Of a stretch of DNA of 64,000 nucleotides, positions 17,501 to 27,000 are shown in pieces. The notes under the pieces were generated by a model. That model worked only from the letters and a program-made list of their open reading frames with translations, did no database searches and was not told where the DNA came from. The position numbers and the translations under genes were made by a program. How positions within the stretch are numbered: position 1 is the first letter of the stretch; the number at the start of each line of letters is the position of its first letter. Source of the DNA: Longitalea arenae (GTDB lineage: Bacteria > Bacteroidota > Bacteroidia > Chitinophagales > Chitinophagaceae); NCBI RefSeq assembly GCF_016924755.1, contig NZ_JAFFJX010000014.1, positions 1 to 64,000 of the forward strand. Direction: 5' to 3'.

Positions 17501-20500
17501 AGGTTGTTGCAAAGTCAAAGGAAGGCAATTCGGGATATTTCGTTTTATCGAGCAACTGCACTTCGCGTTTTAACATACCATCGATCCCTTTCATGTACAA
17601 CTGTTTGATCATAAAACAAACATAGGGATGATAGAAATTATTGAACTTCAACTTGTACTCGATGGCAGGCCATTTACCATCTTCAAAGAAAGGCTTTAAG
17701 ATATCGGGCAATTTGCCGGTGCGCAGGATCTCCTGCAGGATCTTCAGGAGATCGGAATAGAACAATTCTGCCTTTAATGGTTCCTCGTTGCTATCGGGCT
17801 TGCGTTTGGTCAATATGATCTCCTGCGGTACAAAGAAGGTGCGTCCTTTGTCTTCATAAAAGAATGGCAGGAAAGTGCCAACCGGGAATGGCCACCTGAA
17901 ATCGGAAATATAATGGCCATTGGCGCTATTGGCCGCATTGATGTACAGGGAAAAGATCTTCAGGATCAACTTATCGAAGAAAGAAAGCTGCGATGACTGC
18001 GGTGTTCTGAACCTGCCCGGTGTTTTTTGCAGGATGGGCAGGTGATTGATGAAGAGGTTGCCCTGCTGGAAGGCCAGCACATCATTTGTTTTGACATTCG
18101 CCTCATGGCTTTCCAGGAATTTGAGCTCACTTCTTTCGAATTGCGGAATGATGGGATTACTGATGAGCAGCCTTACTGCCGGATCATCCAGCACTTCGGG
18201 GGTGCCATGACAGCTTCCGAGATCGAAATAATCAACGGCTTCCGTGTAATAGTAACTGGCATCATCCGGGGAAGTATTGCGGCAACAACCGATCAGGTAC
18301 CTTCCGGCCAGATCGATGAGATCGAGCGGAACAAAGGTGAAGTCTTCCTTTGCATAATCCCTGTACAGGTATTGCGATCCCCAGGTTTTGCCCGGACTGG
18401 CAATCGCTGTTTTCGAGATCTTCTTGGGCGTCCATTTATTATTCCTCAATTCCGACACCGAGAGGTGAATGTCCCAGTATTTACGCGGCAGATCGAGCGG
18501 CACCGATGAGGCGGAATTGCCAGGAAGAGCGGGCATGGTCGTATTGGCCACTTCAATGGTCTGTTCCCTGAATTCAGGCCAGTATAGATAGAGGCGACGG
18601 TTGATCACCACCGGTATTACATGTGTTGCATTGATCTCGAGATCCACTTTTTCCCAGGGCGTCCAATAGCGGTCTTCTACCCATTTGCGGTAGTAATAAA
18701 TATGCGGATCGTCGTAGGTGCGGGCAAACACGTGCAGGGTGTAGGTGTCTTCTTCATAATAAAAGCCGCTTACATCCAGCCTGGCTACATTATCCAGTTT
18801 TTCGAGGTAAGAGAGATAGGCATTCTCCACATTCTGTTTATTCACCTCGTTCTGCATCAGGTCATTTTCCAGTTCCTGGAAGAAGGAAGATTTGTCGAGC
18901 CTGAGTTCAGGCTCTATCCAGTTTTCCGGCGTTATAAACACTTTGCGGTTGGCCGCCCATACCTGGTAGTATTTCATCCAATCCCATTGTTCCCAGCCAT
19001 CGTCTTCCGCAGCATCGGCAACGATCTCGGCTTCGAGGCTCATCAGGCATCGTTGCACAAAGAGCTGGATCGATAAATTGGCCTGCAGAATGCGGGTGGT
19101 CACTTCTTTCGAGCCCATTTCGGTATCGAGTAAATAATAGCTGAAGAGAGCATCCGCATCGGCAAACGTATTGCCATTAACGGTATGATGCGTAAAATAG
19201 GTCACGAGCGCATCGCGTTTTCTTTCGCGGATCACGGCCTGGATATTCGCAGATGTATTCAGCCATTGTTCATTCTCGTATTTGGATTTCACCAGTTGTT
19301 TTACGCCGATGGCATCGGCAGCAATAGGCGCGGGATTGATAACCAACGGAATTTGCGCAGCCTGGATCCCGGCGGTGACCAGGAGGTTCATACAGCCATC
19401 CAGGCGCAGATATGTTTCTGTTTTCAGGTAATCGGCCGGATAGGTAAGGCCAATGCGCGTTTTTAGTTCAGTAAGCTCATTGGGATCCCACAGGGTGAGG
19501 TTTGCCAATGCCTGCAGGAAATTGGCTTCCGTATCCACTACAGGCAGCAGTTTTTGTAAAGCAGCAACCAGGGTACCCGACTCTGTATCCGGATAGTTGG
19601 CTGCAAACTGGTTCAGCTGCACATAACTCTTCCACTTATTGAAATGACTGTTGAGTGTACCTGGCGCTACAGGCAATTCATCAAAACGCAGCACCCCAAA
19701 ATCGCCGGCATTGGTGATGAGCAGTTGGATCACCTCCACCTTGAAGGGCAGTTTGGCCTGCAGCAAAGCGATCTTTTTCAGCAACTGGTAACTCTGGAAC
19801 AGTTCGGGAAAATTGGCGACGTCGATGGTATTGATATAATGGCCGTTATTGTCTTTGGCCAACAGGTCTTTATCGAACCAATACGATAATAATGGATCGG
19901 TGAGGCCGGGCAGGTGTACTGTATCAAGCACCAGTTGGTTGATATCGGCCGCCAGTTTGAACTGGTCTTCATGCAACTGGTACAGGGCCTGTTTCGACAG
20001 GTCGGTGGCCAGGAAGGCCAGCAGCAGGTCAACAAAGGTTTGATAAGCTTCCAGGGTACGCTGGTCGCGGTCCAAGGCCGGCGCCCCATCGCGCGTATTC
20101 AGGGCCGTTTTAAGGGTTGTTGTATTGATCATGGATCCGTATACCGTATCCAGGAATGTATTCCTTGCTGCCTGCGTACCGGTATATGTGCCATTGAAGA
20201 TCTGGATGGTATCATTGGCGGCAGTTTCATCGACCGAAGCGATCTTCCCGATCAGGGCTTTTGCTTTTTCATCGGGCAGGCCGGTAAGGCTGTGTAAATC
20301 GTCTTTCAGTTTCTGTAAAACATCCCTTCCCCTGGTAATAAAGGCAGTGATTATTTCTGTTGTTGGAATAAAAGCGCGCGGGCCTTCGTTCACCTGCAAC
20401 AAGAGATAAGCCAGCTCATAAATACTGAACCTGGAAGCACGGATGATGGAAACCAGTTCAATGAATTGACTGGTAGCGGCCGGATCGGCAAATACATCGA

Positions 20501-23500
20501 AGGCGGCGCCTGTGTTCAGGATCTGCAGGAGCAAATAATACTCGGCGGTGCTTATGCGTAATTTGCGGGTAAGCGAAGCGATCCGGTAGAAGGTGCTGAT
20601 ATTCGATAGAGACAAAAGGTCGGCAGCAGCAGATTTCGCTTGTATTTGCAGGGCCTCCTCCTCTTTCAGCTTCAATACGGCGGCCAGGGATTTTAATTGT
20701 GCCGTAATCGTTCTGAGGCTGCCATCCGCTGCAGGTGGCGCCGGATTGGGGAATGGATTTTCCGTCACCAGCGCTACCTTAAATGCATCGGGCAATGGAT
20801 TCAGGATAACCTTATTCTGGAACAAGGCATTGTACAAAGGTTTTGCACCGCTAATGCTCAGATCGCCATACCAGGCTACCAGGTCCTGTACCGGTTTGTT
20901 CATGGCCGTTTTCAGCTTCATGAAATGCTGCAGCTTTATGAGGAAGGCTTCATCCAATACCGTATTGCCGATCCTGCTATTCATCAACACCATGTCCAGT
21001 TCCCACATCTGCCAACCGGTTTTACGCCATAAACGCAGGAAGCGATGGATGCGGTCGAGCTTGTTATTGTCAAGGTTTGAAATGTTCTTATTATTCAGGT
21101 CGGCGGTAGCATCATTGTGCACCACTTTGGAATCGTAAGCAGGGTTGATAAAACGCTGTTCCAGTAAGGTAAGCAGCTGGGTATATTCAAGACCCGATTT
21201 TGCCAGGAATACCGCCACCACATCGATATTCGCCAATCCATCCCAGCAGCTGGCTTGTCCGGCCGCATCAGCCGTAGTGATCAAAAGCCGTTCCGTAGGC
21301 GAGATACCCAGGAACTCACCTGCGATCTGGATATTGGTGGGCGCCGGCCCGCTTTTGTTTTGAAAAGATTCCATCCACGATGCCCTGTTAATACCCAGCT
21401 TGTCGAGATAACTCCTGCTTTCTTCCCAGCTCAGATCAAATGGCAGGGTATGCGGATATTTTTGTGTTTTAAGTATGGTATCGTATACGGTATAATTGAT
21501 GTATTCGGGTATAGCATTGCGTTCGGCCGCTGTTCCATGCGTTTGCTTAACCAGGCTGAGCTCCAACTGGCCGGCTTTCTTTTCAATTTTATAGGTATGC
21601 AGGCTGTCGCGAATAAACCAGCTAGTGGCATTGCCAAGGGTTACAGCCGCTTTTGCATCTATGTCCTGGTTCTTTGCCTTGAGCTCAGTAAATACGGCCG
21701 GGTGTATAAGCCCTTCGGTGAGTTGTGCTTCTATCGCCGGGTTCAGGATCACCGTCGTGAAGGACAGCGTGTCTTCAAGTACTTCGCATACCAGGTCGAT
21801 ATAGGGAATGGCAGTATTGCTGTTTTCGCAATTCAGGTCTATTTCACCAATATCGGGCCGGCGTTTGAACAATACCTTTTTGGCAGATTGCATTGGCGTT
21901 GTAGAGCCGCGCTTATCCAGGTATTTGATAAGATCAGTAAGGTAGGCCGCGGGGCTATAGATATTCTTACAATCCTTGCATTCAAAATTATCGGTTGAGA
22001 AGAACAGGGTTTTAAGGTCGGGCAGTTCTGTCATCTCCAGGGCTTCATAGGCTTCGTAAACATTAGGAAGCACGGCCAGGCCGGAACCCGTTTGCAAAGA
22101 TTTCAATTCACCGATGATGGCAAGTGAGGCTGCATATGAGCGTTCGGCTTTTTTATAGATCTCCCTGGCTTTTTCTTTCGGAATTTTTGCCGCTACCTTT
22201 TCGGTAAATTGTTTCTTGCCGAGTTTGTATACTGATTGGGAAGAGGTGATATTTTCTTCCAGCAGCGCTTTTGACGTCTCATAATCAGGCGCCAGTTTGA
22301 ATACGCGCTGGATCTTTTTCAGGTCTGCTTTCAGCGCCGCCTTATTGTTGAATTTGCTGTTGATGGCCTCCTTGTTCTCTTTGAAAAAGGTCTCGATATT
22401 CGTCTTATGCAATTCAAGGTTCGGATAGGCATCAAAGAAATTCAGGAGCGGTTCCTTCTCCCCCACCGGGCCTTTATCATCTGCTTTCAGTTTCCCGGCA
22501 AAAGCAGCTGTGGGATATTGTTTCTCCAGTAATCCCCGGATCTCTTTGATCCGGTCGGTGGTCAACTTACCGGCGGGATTGCCATTGAAGGATTTCCAGT
22601 CTTTTTCCGACAGCATGGCCAGGCGGGGCAGGTCTTCCGGGCGGGTGATATTCAGTTTTTCTTTTACGGTAGCCGTGGTATTTGCATCATTCACCAGCTG
22701 GTGAATGGCGATCAGGGCCTGTAACTCTTTGGATGATCCTTCACCGAATGATCCCTTATCGAGCGAGGAAGACAAACGACGGATGTCGTGGCCATGTACT
22801 TCAAACAAAGCTTCCGCTGCTTTTTTACGTTCTTCATTCAAACTGGTGCTGTTCAGCAAACGCCGGAAATCGTCTTTGCTGTTCCTGCGGCGTTGATCAA
22901 CGATCTCTTTCCATTGCTTCAGCAGTTCCTGGCGATCGGCTGCCATCTGTGCAGGAACGACCTGGTTCCTGATGGCATAGTCGAATGCATTGGGCACTGC
23001 ATCTTCGGGTAATAAGGCCAGGGCATTCAGCATGGCCTCGGGTTCCTGCGACATTTTGATAAAGGGCTCGCCGATATTCTCGTTCTTTTGAAGCGCCTGC
23101 AGGAGCCCGATCAGGTCCTGGGAATCCTTGCCTACCAGGGTGACTGCACCGGTCACATATTCAGGGATCAGTTGTGCGCGCATGAGGGCGTAACAAAAGG
23201 CCGGCGGCATTTTGGTGACCTGCGCTACCTGCTGTGCATTGATCAGCCATTTTACCTGCTGTTCGCGGCTTCCTGTTTTTTCGGCCAGCAGCCGGTAAGG
23301 ATTATTCCTGTCCTCCTGCCTGATCTCGGCCACCGGTACTTCGCGCAATAAGCCGGCAAGTTTTCTCTGGTGTATCTCAAATTCCGATTCCCGGGGAAAG
23401 CGCTCACCACCGATCACTATATTGAATTCGGTATGTGCAGATGCATTGTAGGTGACCTCTGAAGTATATTCAAGTCCTTTTCCATTGAAGATCCGCAGGA

Positions 23501-24029
23501 AGAGGTCGGGCGAATCTTTGCCGGCTTTGTTAATGACCTCGTTTGAGAACTCGGTTTCAAAACGACCGCTCTCATCGGTACGAAGGCGGGTGATGACATT
23601 CTCTTTCAGGATACCCTTATCAGCGATCTCCACTTCGTAGCCGGCAGCCGGGCGAAAATCTTTTTGCAGGATGCGGCCACTTACTTTATAGGAAATATCT
23701 TTTGGCGCAGCGGGTGCATTGTAATCGATGGCAATGACGATATCATTGTTATTGCCGCGCAGGTTCACCAGCTGGCTGTTATCGGTATTGGCCAGCAGCG
23801 TGGTGCCGGCGTATACTTTGAAGTAGATATCGGGATAGCGGTCTTTGTATAATTCAGCGGTGTACTGTTCGTCGAACAGCAGGACGAATGAGCCATCGGA
23901 ACTGGTAACGGTGCTTACCAGCGGTTCTTTACGTTCCGGGTTCTTGTCCCAACCTTCGACATATAATTTGGCAATCGGTTGTAAGTTGGACCGGCGAATG
24001 ACTTTACCGGCGATTGTCAGGGTGTTCAT
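14568..24029 (-). CDS. Tc toxin subunit A (TcA-like, 3,153 aa)
   Basis: The giant pore-forming and injecting subunit of an ABC (Tc) toxin. Start is ATG 24029. Two N-terminal beta-sandwich modules (about residues 1-105 and 110-210, with SSDGSFVLLF and DESGRFETEF) look like carboxypeptidase-regulatory-like domains. A VRP1/SpvA-type block follows near 686-705 (CKNIYSPAAYLTDLIKYL). The neuraminidase-like block is at about 1680-1750 (WAANRKVFITPENWIEPELR, DKSSFFQELENDL), then EEAMRWYHYIFNPT near 2235. Next come a long helical, coiled-coil region (about 2450-2750) matching the pore channel and a C-terminal TcB-binding-like region near 2945 (RYLPFEGHGAVSEWKLEL). It lies 34 bases downstream of the TcB-TcC gene. 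No signal peptide is seen. A five-fold assembly is known for the family and inferred here. Confidence 0.93.
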   Translation of the reverse strand: MNTLTIAGKVIRRSNLQPIAKLYVEGWDKNPERKEPLVSTVTSSDGSFVLLFDEQYTAELYKDRYPDIYFKVYAGTTLLANTDNSQLVNLRGNNNDIVIAIDYNAPAAPKDISYKVSGRILQKDFRPAAGYEVEIADKGILKENVITRLRTDESGRFETEFSNEVINKAGKDSPDLFLRIFNGKGLEYTSEVTYNASAHTEFNIVIGGERFPRESEFEIHQRKLAGLLREVPVAEIRQEDRNNPYRLLAEKTGSREQQVKWLINAQQVAQVTKMPPAFCYALMRAQLIPEYVTGAVTLVGKDSQDLIGLLQALQKNENIGEPFIKMSQEPEAMLNALALLPEDAVPNAFDYAIRNQVVPAQMAADRQELLKQWKEIVDQRRRNSKDDFRRLLNSTSLNEERKKAAEALFEVHGHDIRRLSSSLDKGSFGEGSSKELQALIAIHQLVNDANTTATVKEKLNITRPEDLPRLAMLSEKDWKSFNGNPAGKLTTDRIKEIRGLLEKQYPTAAFAGKLKADDKGPVGEKEPLLNFFDAYPNLELHKTNIETFFKENKEAINSKFNNKAALKADLKKIQRVFKLAPDYETSKALLEENITSSQSVYKLGKKQFTEKVAAKIPKEKAREIYKKAERSYAASLAIIGELKSLQTGSGLAVLPNVYEAYEALEMTELPDLKTLFFSTDNFECKDCKNIYSPAAYLTDLIKYLDKRGSTTPMQSAKKVLFKRRPDIGEIDLNCENSNTAIPYIDLVCEVLEDTLSFTTVILNPAIEAQLTEGLIHPAVFTELKAKNQDIDAKAAVTLGNATSWFIRDSLHTYKIEKKAGQLELSLVKQTHGTAAERNAIPEYINYTVYDTILKTQKYPHTLPFDLSWEESRSYLDKLGINRASWMESFQNKSGPAPTNIQIAGEFLGISPTERLLITTADAAGQASCWDGLANIDVVAVFLAKSGLEYTQLLTLLEQRFINPAYDSKVVHNDATADLNNKNISNLDNNKLDRIHRFLRLWRKTGWQMWELDMVLMNSRIGNTVLDEAFLIKLQHFMKLKTAMNKPVQDLVAWYGDLSISGAKPLYNALFQNKVILNPLPDAFKVALVTENPFPNPAPPAADGSLRTITAQLKSLAAVLKLKEEEALQIQAKSAAADLLSLSNISTFYRIASLTRKLRISTAEYYLLLQILNTGAAFDVFADPAATSQFIELVSIIRASRFSIYELAYLLLQVNEGPRAFIPTTEIITAFITRGRDVLQKLKDDLHSLTGLPDEKAKALIGKIASVDETAANDTIQIFNGTYTGTQAARNTFLDTVYGSMINTTTLKTALNTRDGAPALDRDQRTLEAYQTFVDLLLAFLATDLSKQALYQLHEDQFKLAADINQLVLDTVHLPGLTDPLLSYWFDKDLLAKDNNGHYINTIDVANFPELFQSYQLLKKIALLQAKLPFKVEVIQLLITNAGDFGVLRFDELPVAPGTLNSHFNKWKSYVQLNQFAANYPDTESGTLVAALQKLLPVVDTEANFLQALANLTLWDPNELTELKTRIGLTYPADYLKTETYLRLDGCMNLLVTAGIQAAQIPLVINPAPIAADAIGVKQLVKSKYENEQWLNTSANIQAVIRERKRDALVTYFTHHTVNGNTFADADALFSYYLLDTEMGSKEVTTRILQANLSIQLFVQRCLMSLEAEIVADAAEDDGWEQWDWMKYYQVWAANRKVFITPENWIEPELRLDKSSFFQELENDLMQNEVNKQNVENAYLSYLEKLDNVARLDVSGFYYEEDTYTLHVFARTYDDPHIYYYRKWVEDRYWTPWEKVDLEINATHVIPVVINRRLYLYWPEFREQTIEVANTTMPALPGNSASSVPLDLPRKYWDIHLSVSELRNNKWTPKKISKTAIASPGKTWGSQYLYRDYAKEDFTFVPLDLIDLAGRYLIGCCRNTSPDDASYYYTEAVDYFDLGSCHGTPEVLDDPAVRLLISNPIIPQFERSELKFLESHEANVKTNDVLAFQQGNLFINHLPILQKTPGRFRTPQSSQLSFFDKLILKIFSLYINAANSANGHYISDFRWPFPVGTFLPFFYEDKGRTFFVPQEIILTKRKPDSNEEPLKAELFYSDLLKILQEILRTGKLPDILKPFFEDGKWPAIEYKLKFNNFYHPYVCFMIKQLYMKGIDGMLKREVQLLDKTKYPELPSFDFATTYTPTALVNSEDTRVVPNPLDPDTLTSPGYPKETMDFNAWGSYGQYNWELFYHAPMMIAQKLSNNQQFEEAMRWYHYIFNPTDASSHSSPQRFWNTKPFFVRSNQDYINQRIDQILNMINGGDADLIKDVDDWRRNPFQPHRIAQFRTVAYQKSTVMKYLENLIAWGDNLFRTDTRENITAASQLYILAAVILGPKPKTIPNFFEVPVMNYNQLETKLDTFSNALIEVENFIPYFTDDVQEFNNGGSGNLPDIDVFYFCLPSNEKLLGYRSTIADRLFKIRHSMNIDGIERSLALFDPPIDPGLLVKAVASGVNLGAAISGLNAPLPYYRFSTCLQKANEFCSEVKSLGGALLSALEKRDAEEMALLRSAQEIRMHEAVKAVRQTQVTEAIANIEQLNKTKAVVQEKLDYYSSLDYMNPAEIVAFSLSTASTVLDAAIAAGYILAGGLKAIPQFVAGASGFGGSPHVTVDIGGVQFGDAAEIATKTMSAIAAALDKGAGLASTQGSYQRRQEDWDFQVRSANKEIAQIDQQIVVAEIRRDIAQKELDNQQLQIEQSKETHQYMRRKFTNQQLYEWMITQVSGIYFQSYQLAFDMSKRAERCYRYELGIPDSTFIQSTYWDSLKKGLVAGEKLALDLKRLDASYYDKNKREFELSKHISLNQIDPVALLKLKQNGVCFIALPEEIFDIDYPGHYFRRIKSVAISIPCIVGPYSNVNCTLTLLKSRTRVTADASGNYMPAGPVEDDSRFTFNYSSIQQIVTSSGQNDSGLFDVNLRDERYLPFEGHGAVSEWKLELNKDFKNFDFNSIGDVILHVRYTARQGGAVLGTKVKSELNSHFDDIIKTQENGTGFFKLISMKADFSTEFHKLLHADTQQVNFKITSNHLPYWLSAKNLDIDELVPVTVLLKLKTGQTVDLSSLNLQLNGEAVDFEPVAVLGELKQGSSAQSGIFVRTWTMASTSNSLDATKIDDILLVVKYKVV

Positions 24030-24063
24030 AATTTTTCTTTTTATTTGAATGAATTCATGTTGT

Positions 24064-27000
24064 TTAAAATGAGATCTGCCCGGTAATTCCAAAGCGTGGA
24101 TTGGTGAAAAGATTGCTACCCAGATCGGGCATAAATCCTCCCGAGATATAATTGAAGGCGCCGCGATTGTACTGGAAAAAGGATGCGCCTATGGTTAAGC
24201 CGCCCGGGTTCCATGGGGTAATTTCACCGCCGGGACCTGTTGGGCGTGCAGCCGGCATACCGGGTATCGCAGGTGGGGTTAAACTAACCGATGGCGTATA
24301 GGTCAGTCCAAAGACACCTGCCTGTGCGGAAATGCCCCTTGATGTACTTAAATTAAAGCCGCCGGTGATATAGGAAGTATACAAAGGACCGGGACCGGAG
24401 AAAGTACCTGCAAACTCGGCACCTGAGGATGAGAGTGAGCCTGCGCCCTGGATCCGCAGCGGATGGTAGGTAAGCAAGCGCAGATCGGCGCTGGCTGTTA
24501 CCGATACACTTCCATCAGCGTTACCGGTGCCGCTGGCGCGGGCTTCCAGGCCCAAGCCAGGAATGCCGGCCCGAAGGTTTGCATTGGCCGAATCCAGTCT
24601 AAGCTGACCATTCGCACCCACAGAGCCCGTAGCATCCAGGTGCAGCCTGCCCAGGTTTAAAAAGGTAGTTGCATCAAAGCGGCCGCTAAACCGGCCCGCG
24701 TCCAGAGAGCCGCTGCCCGTGAATTCACCTAAGGTAAAACTGCCTGTGCGCAGGGCGCCATGCAGGTTGAAATCACCCTGTGCCTGTGGTAAACCGGCCA
24801 GTAATGTTCCTGAAAAATTGCTTAGTGGTATTTGGGAAGGAACCGGGAACCTGAAACGCCCTTCTCCACTGGCCACCAGATTAAATCCGGCGCCTGGTGT
24901 ACCCAGTACCAGTCCTGCTGTTGCCGATACACCTGCCCGGCCTAAAGAAGTGTCTACAGCCGCCGTAGCATTTACATCCAGCAATCCGGAAGTATGTACG
25001 TTTAAAGGCGGCAGGTCGAGCAAAAAGGAAGAGCGCCCATGCACGCCCAGGATCCCGCTTCCGGATACGCTTCTGTTAGCAGAAAAAAGATTATGGAACT
25101 GAAAATTTCCGCTAACCCCGGTTGGTCCTACATCCGTTATCAGTGGCGTTACTTCTACGGGCGGATCATGCGGTGGGTCCATGCCATTGGGATCGCTGAG
25201 CTTAATGGGATTGTTCCGGCAATAGCGATATAAGTTGGGTCCGTCAACCAGTCCCGCCGGGTCAGCTGCTGTCCACCGGCACAACCACATGGCATAATAC
25301 CGGGCGCCATGGTAGTTCAGGCCCGACTCTTCATCCCTTTCTTTTCCCGTATATCGATATCTTTTTGCCGCTACTTCCCTGGTGGCATCAACGGCCGTAT
25401 AAGAAGTAGTGCCGAAAGGAAAATATTCTTCATAAGAGATCAATTGTGCAAGGTCATCGAGTTCAATGCAAGCCGAACCAAGGTGATTGTCGTATTGATA
25501 GCGGATCAATTGGGTTTCGGTGCTGTCAACCGGTTTTATCACCGGCGTATCGATCATTGCAATTCTTTTCTGATCATCTGTTACGTGTATCGTTTCACGT
25601 TCAAGTACAATAGTATCTGCGTTATTGTACTCGCGGTAAATTTCTACAGATCCCAGGTAGAGGCGCTCTTTCCTGGTACCATCCAGGCGTTCGATCACTT
25701 TGCGCACCCGCTGGCCTGCCGCATTGTACACATAATAAGCGGTGCCACCGCCACCCAGATCGGCTTCTTTGAACTGGTCGAGAAAATTCCACGATTCGCT
25801 GAGCAATGTTTCCAGGCCAGTCATATTCCCATGCGCGTCGTAGGTGTAATGGAATGTATCTGCGCCAAGGGTCGTTGCCGTCAGGTGATTATTCCCGTTA
25901 TTGCCATTATCGTATTCGAAGCTGCGGGTCCAACTGCTGTTCTTAGCTGTGTGTTGTTGCAACAACATATTATTTGCCTGGTCATACTGGAACTGTTCTA
26001 CATAATTCCGGAATGCCTGTGCATCGTTGGGGTTGATGGCGCCTGACCGGCTGAAAGGAAAATCGCGGTAACTGGGTGGAGTGCCTGCACCGCTATGGCT
26101 GATGTCGTTTTGCCCTGCATGTTTTCTGCCGCTTGCCTTTTTCAAGCGATAAAAAGCATCGTATTCATATTTGTTCAGGGCCTTCACCAGTTCGCCGTCG
26201 AAGTTGAGATCCGGCTGGGCTGCATCGCGCTGCTCAGTAATATTTCCGGCCGGGTCGAATGTATAATGGAGGTCCTGCAGAACGGTAGCGCCGTTATTGC
26301 GGGTAGTAAGCAAGCGGATCAGGCGGAAAGTGTCTTTTTCGTAGGTATAAGCCGTTTTGGTGCCGTTGCCATAATAGATCTCTTCCCGCTGGCCTTTCGC
26401 ATTATAGTTTATGTTAGTGACAAATGGCGTGGTGGCAGCAGCGCCGCGAATGGCAAGATCCACTTTCTCCAATAACCCGGCTTCGTTATAGGTGGGTATA
26501 TAGGCGGTCTGCGGGGAAGCAGCCAGGTGCGGGGTCACGGAGCGGGTCACCCGGTTCAATGCATCAAATTCATTACTGCTTTCATATAGCTCGGTCTCCA
26601 GGTAAACATCGGCAGGCACCGTCCAATCGATCGTATACACATAATCGCGGACCAGTTGCCGGCTGCTGCGCAGCAGGTTTCCCTTGAAGTCATATTGCAG
26701 GTTGCTGGTGATGCCTGATTGATCGTATTGTATAGCGGTTTTTTGCCGGAGGTTGTTCGCTTTGGCAGTTACAAGGGGCAGCGTTTCACCATAATCTGTT
26801 TTATGGAGTAACACAGTGCTGCCGCTTTCCTCCATATACAGCGCGACCGGCCGCTGCAGCGCATCATAGTGGGTAGTGAAAGTACAGCCGCGGTCATTAA
26901 AACCCAGCAATTGTTTGCCAGCTGCATCGGAAATGCTCCAGCGGCTGCCGGTATCCATACTTATTTGTTCCAGGCTATTACCGAGCATGTCATAGCGGTG

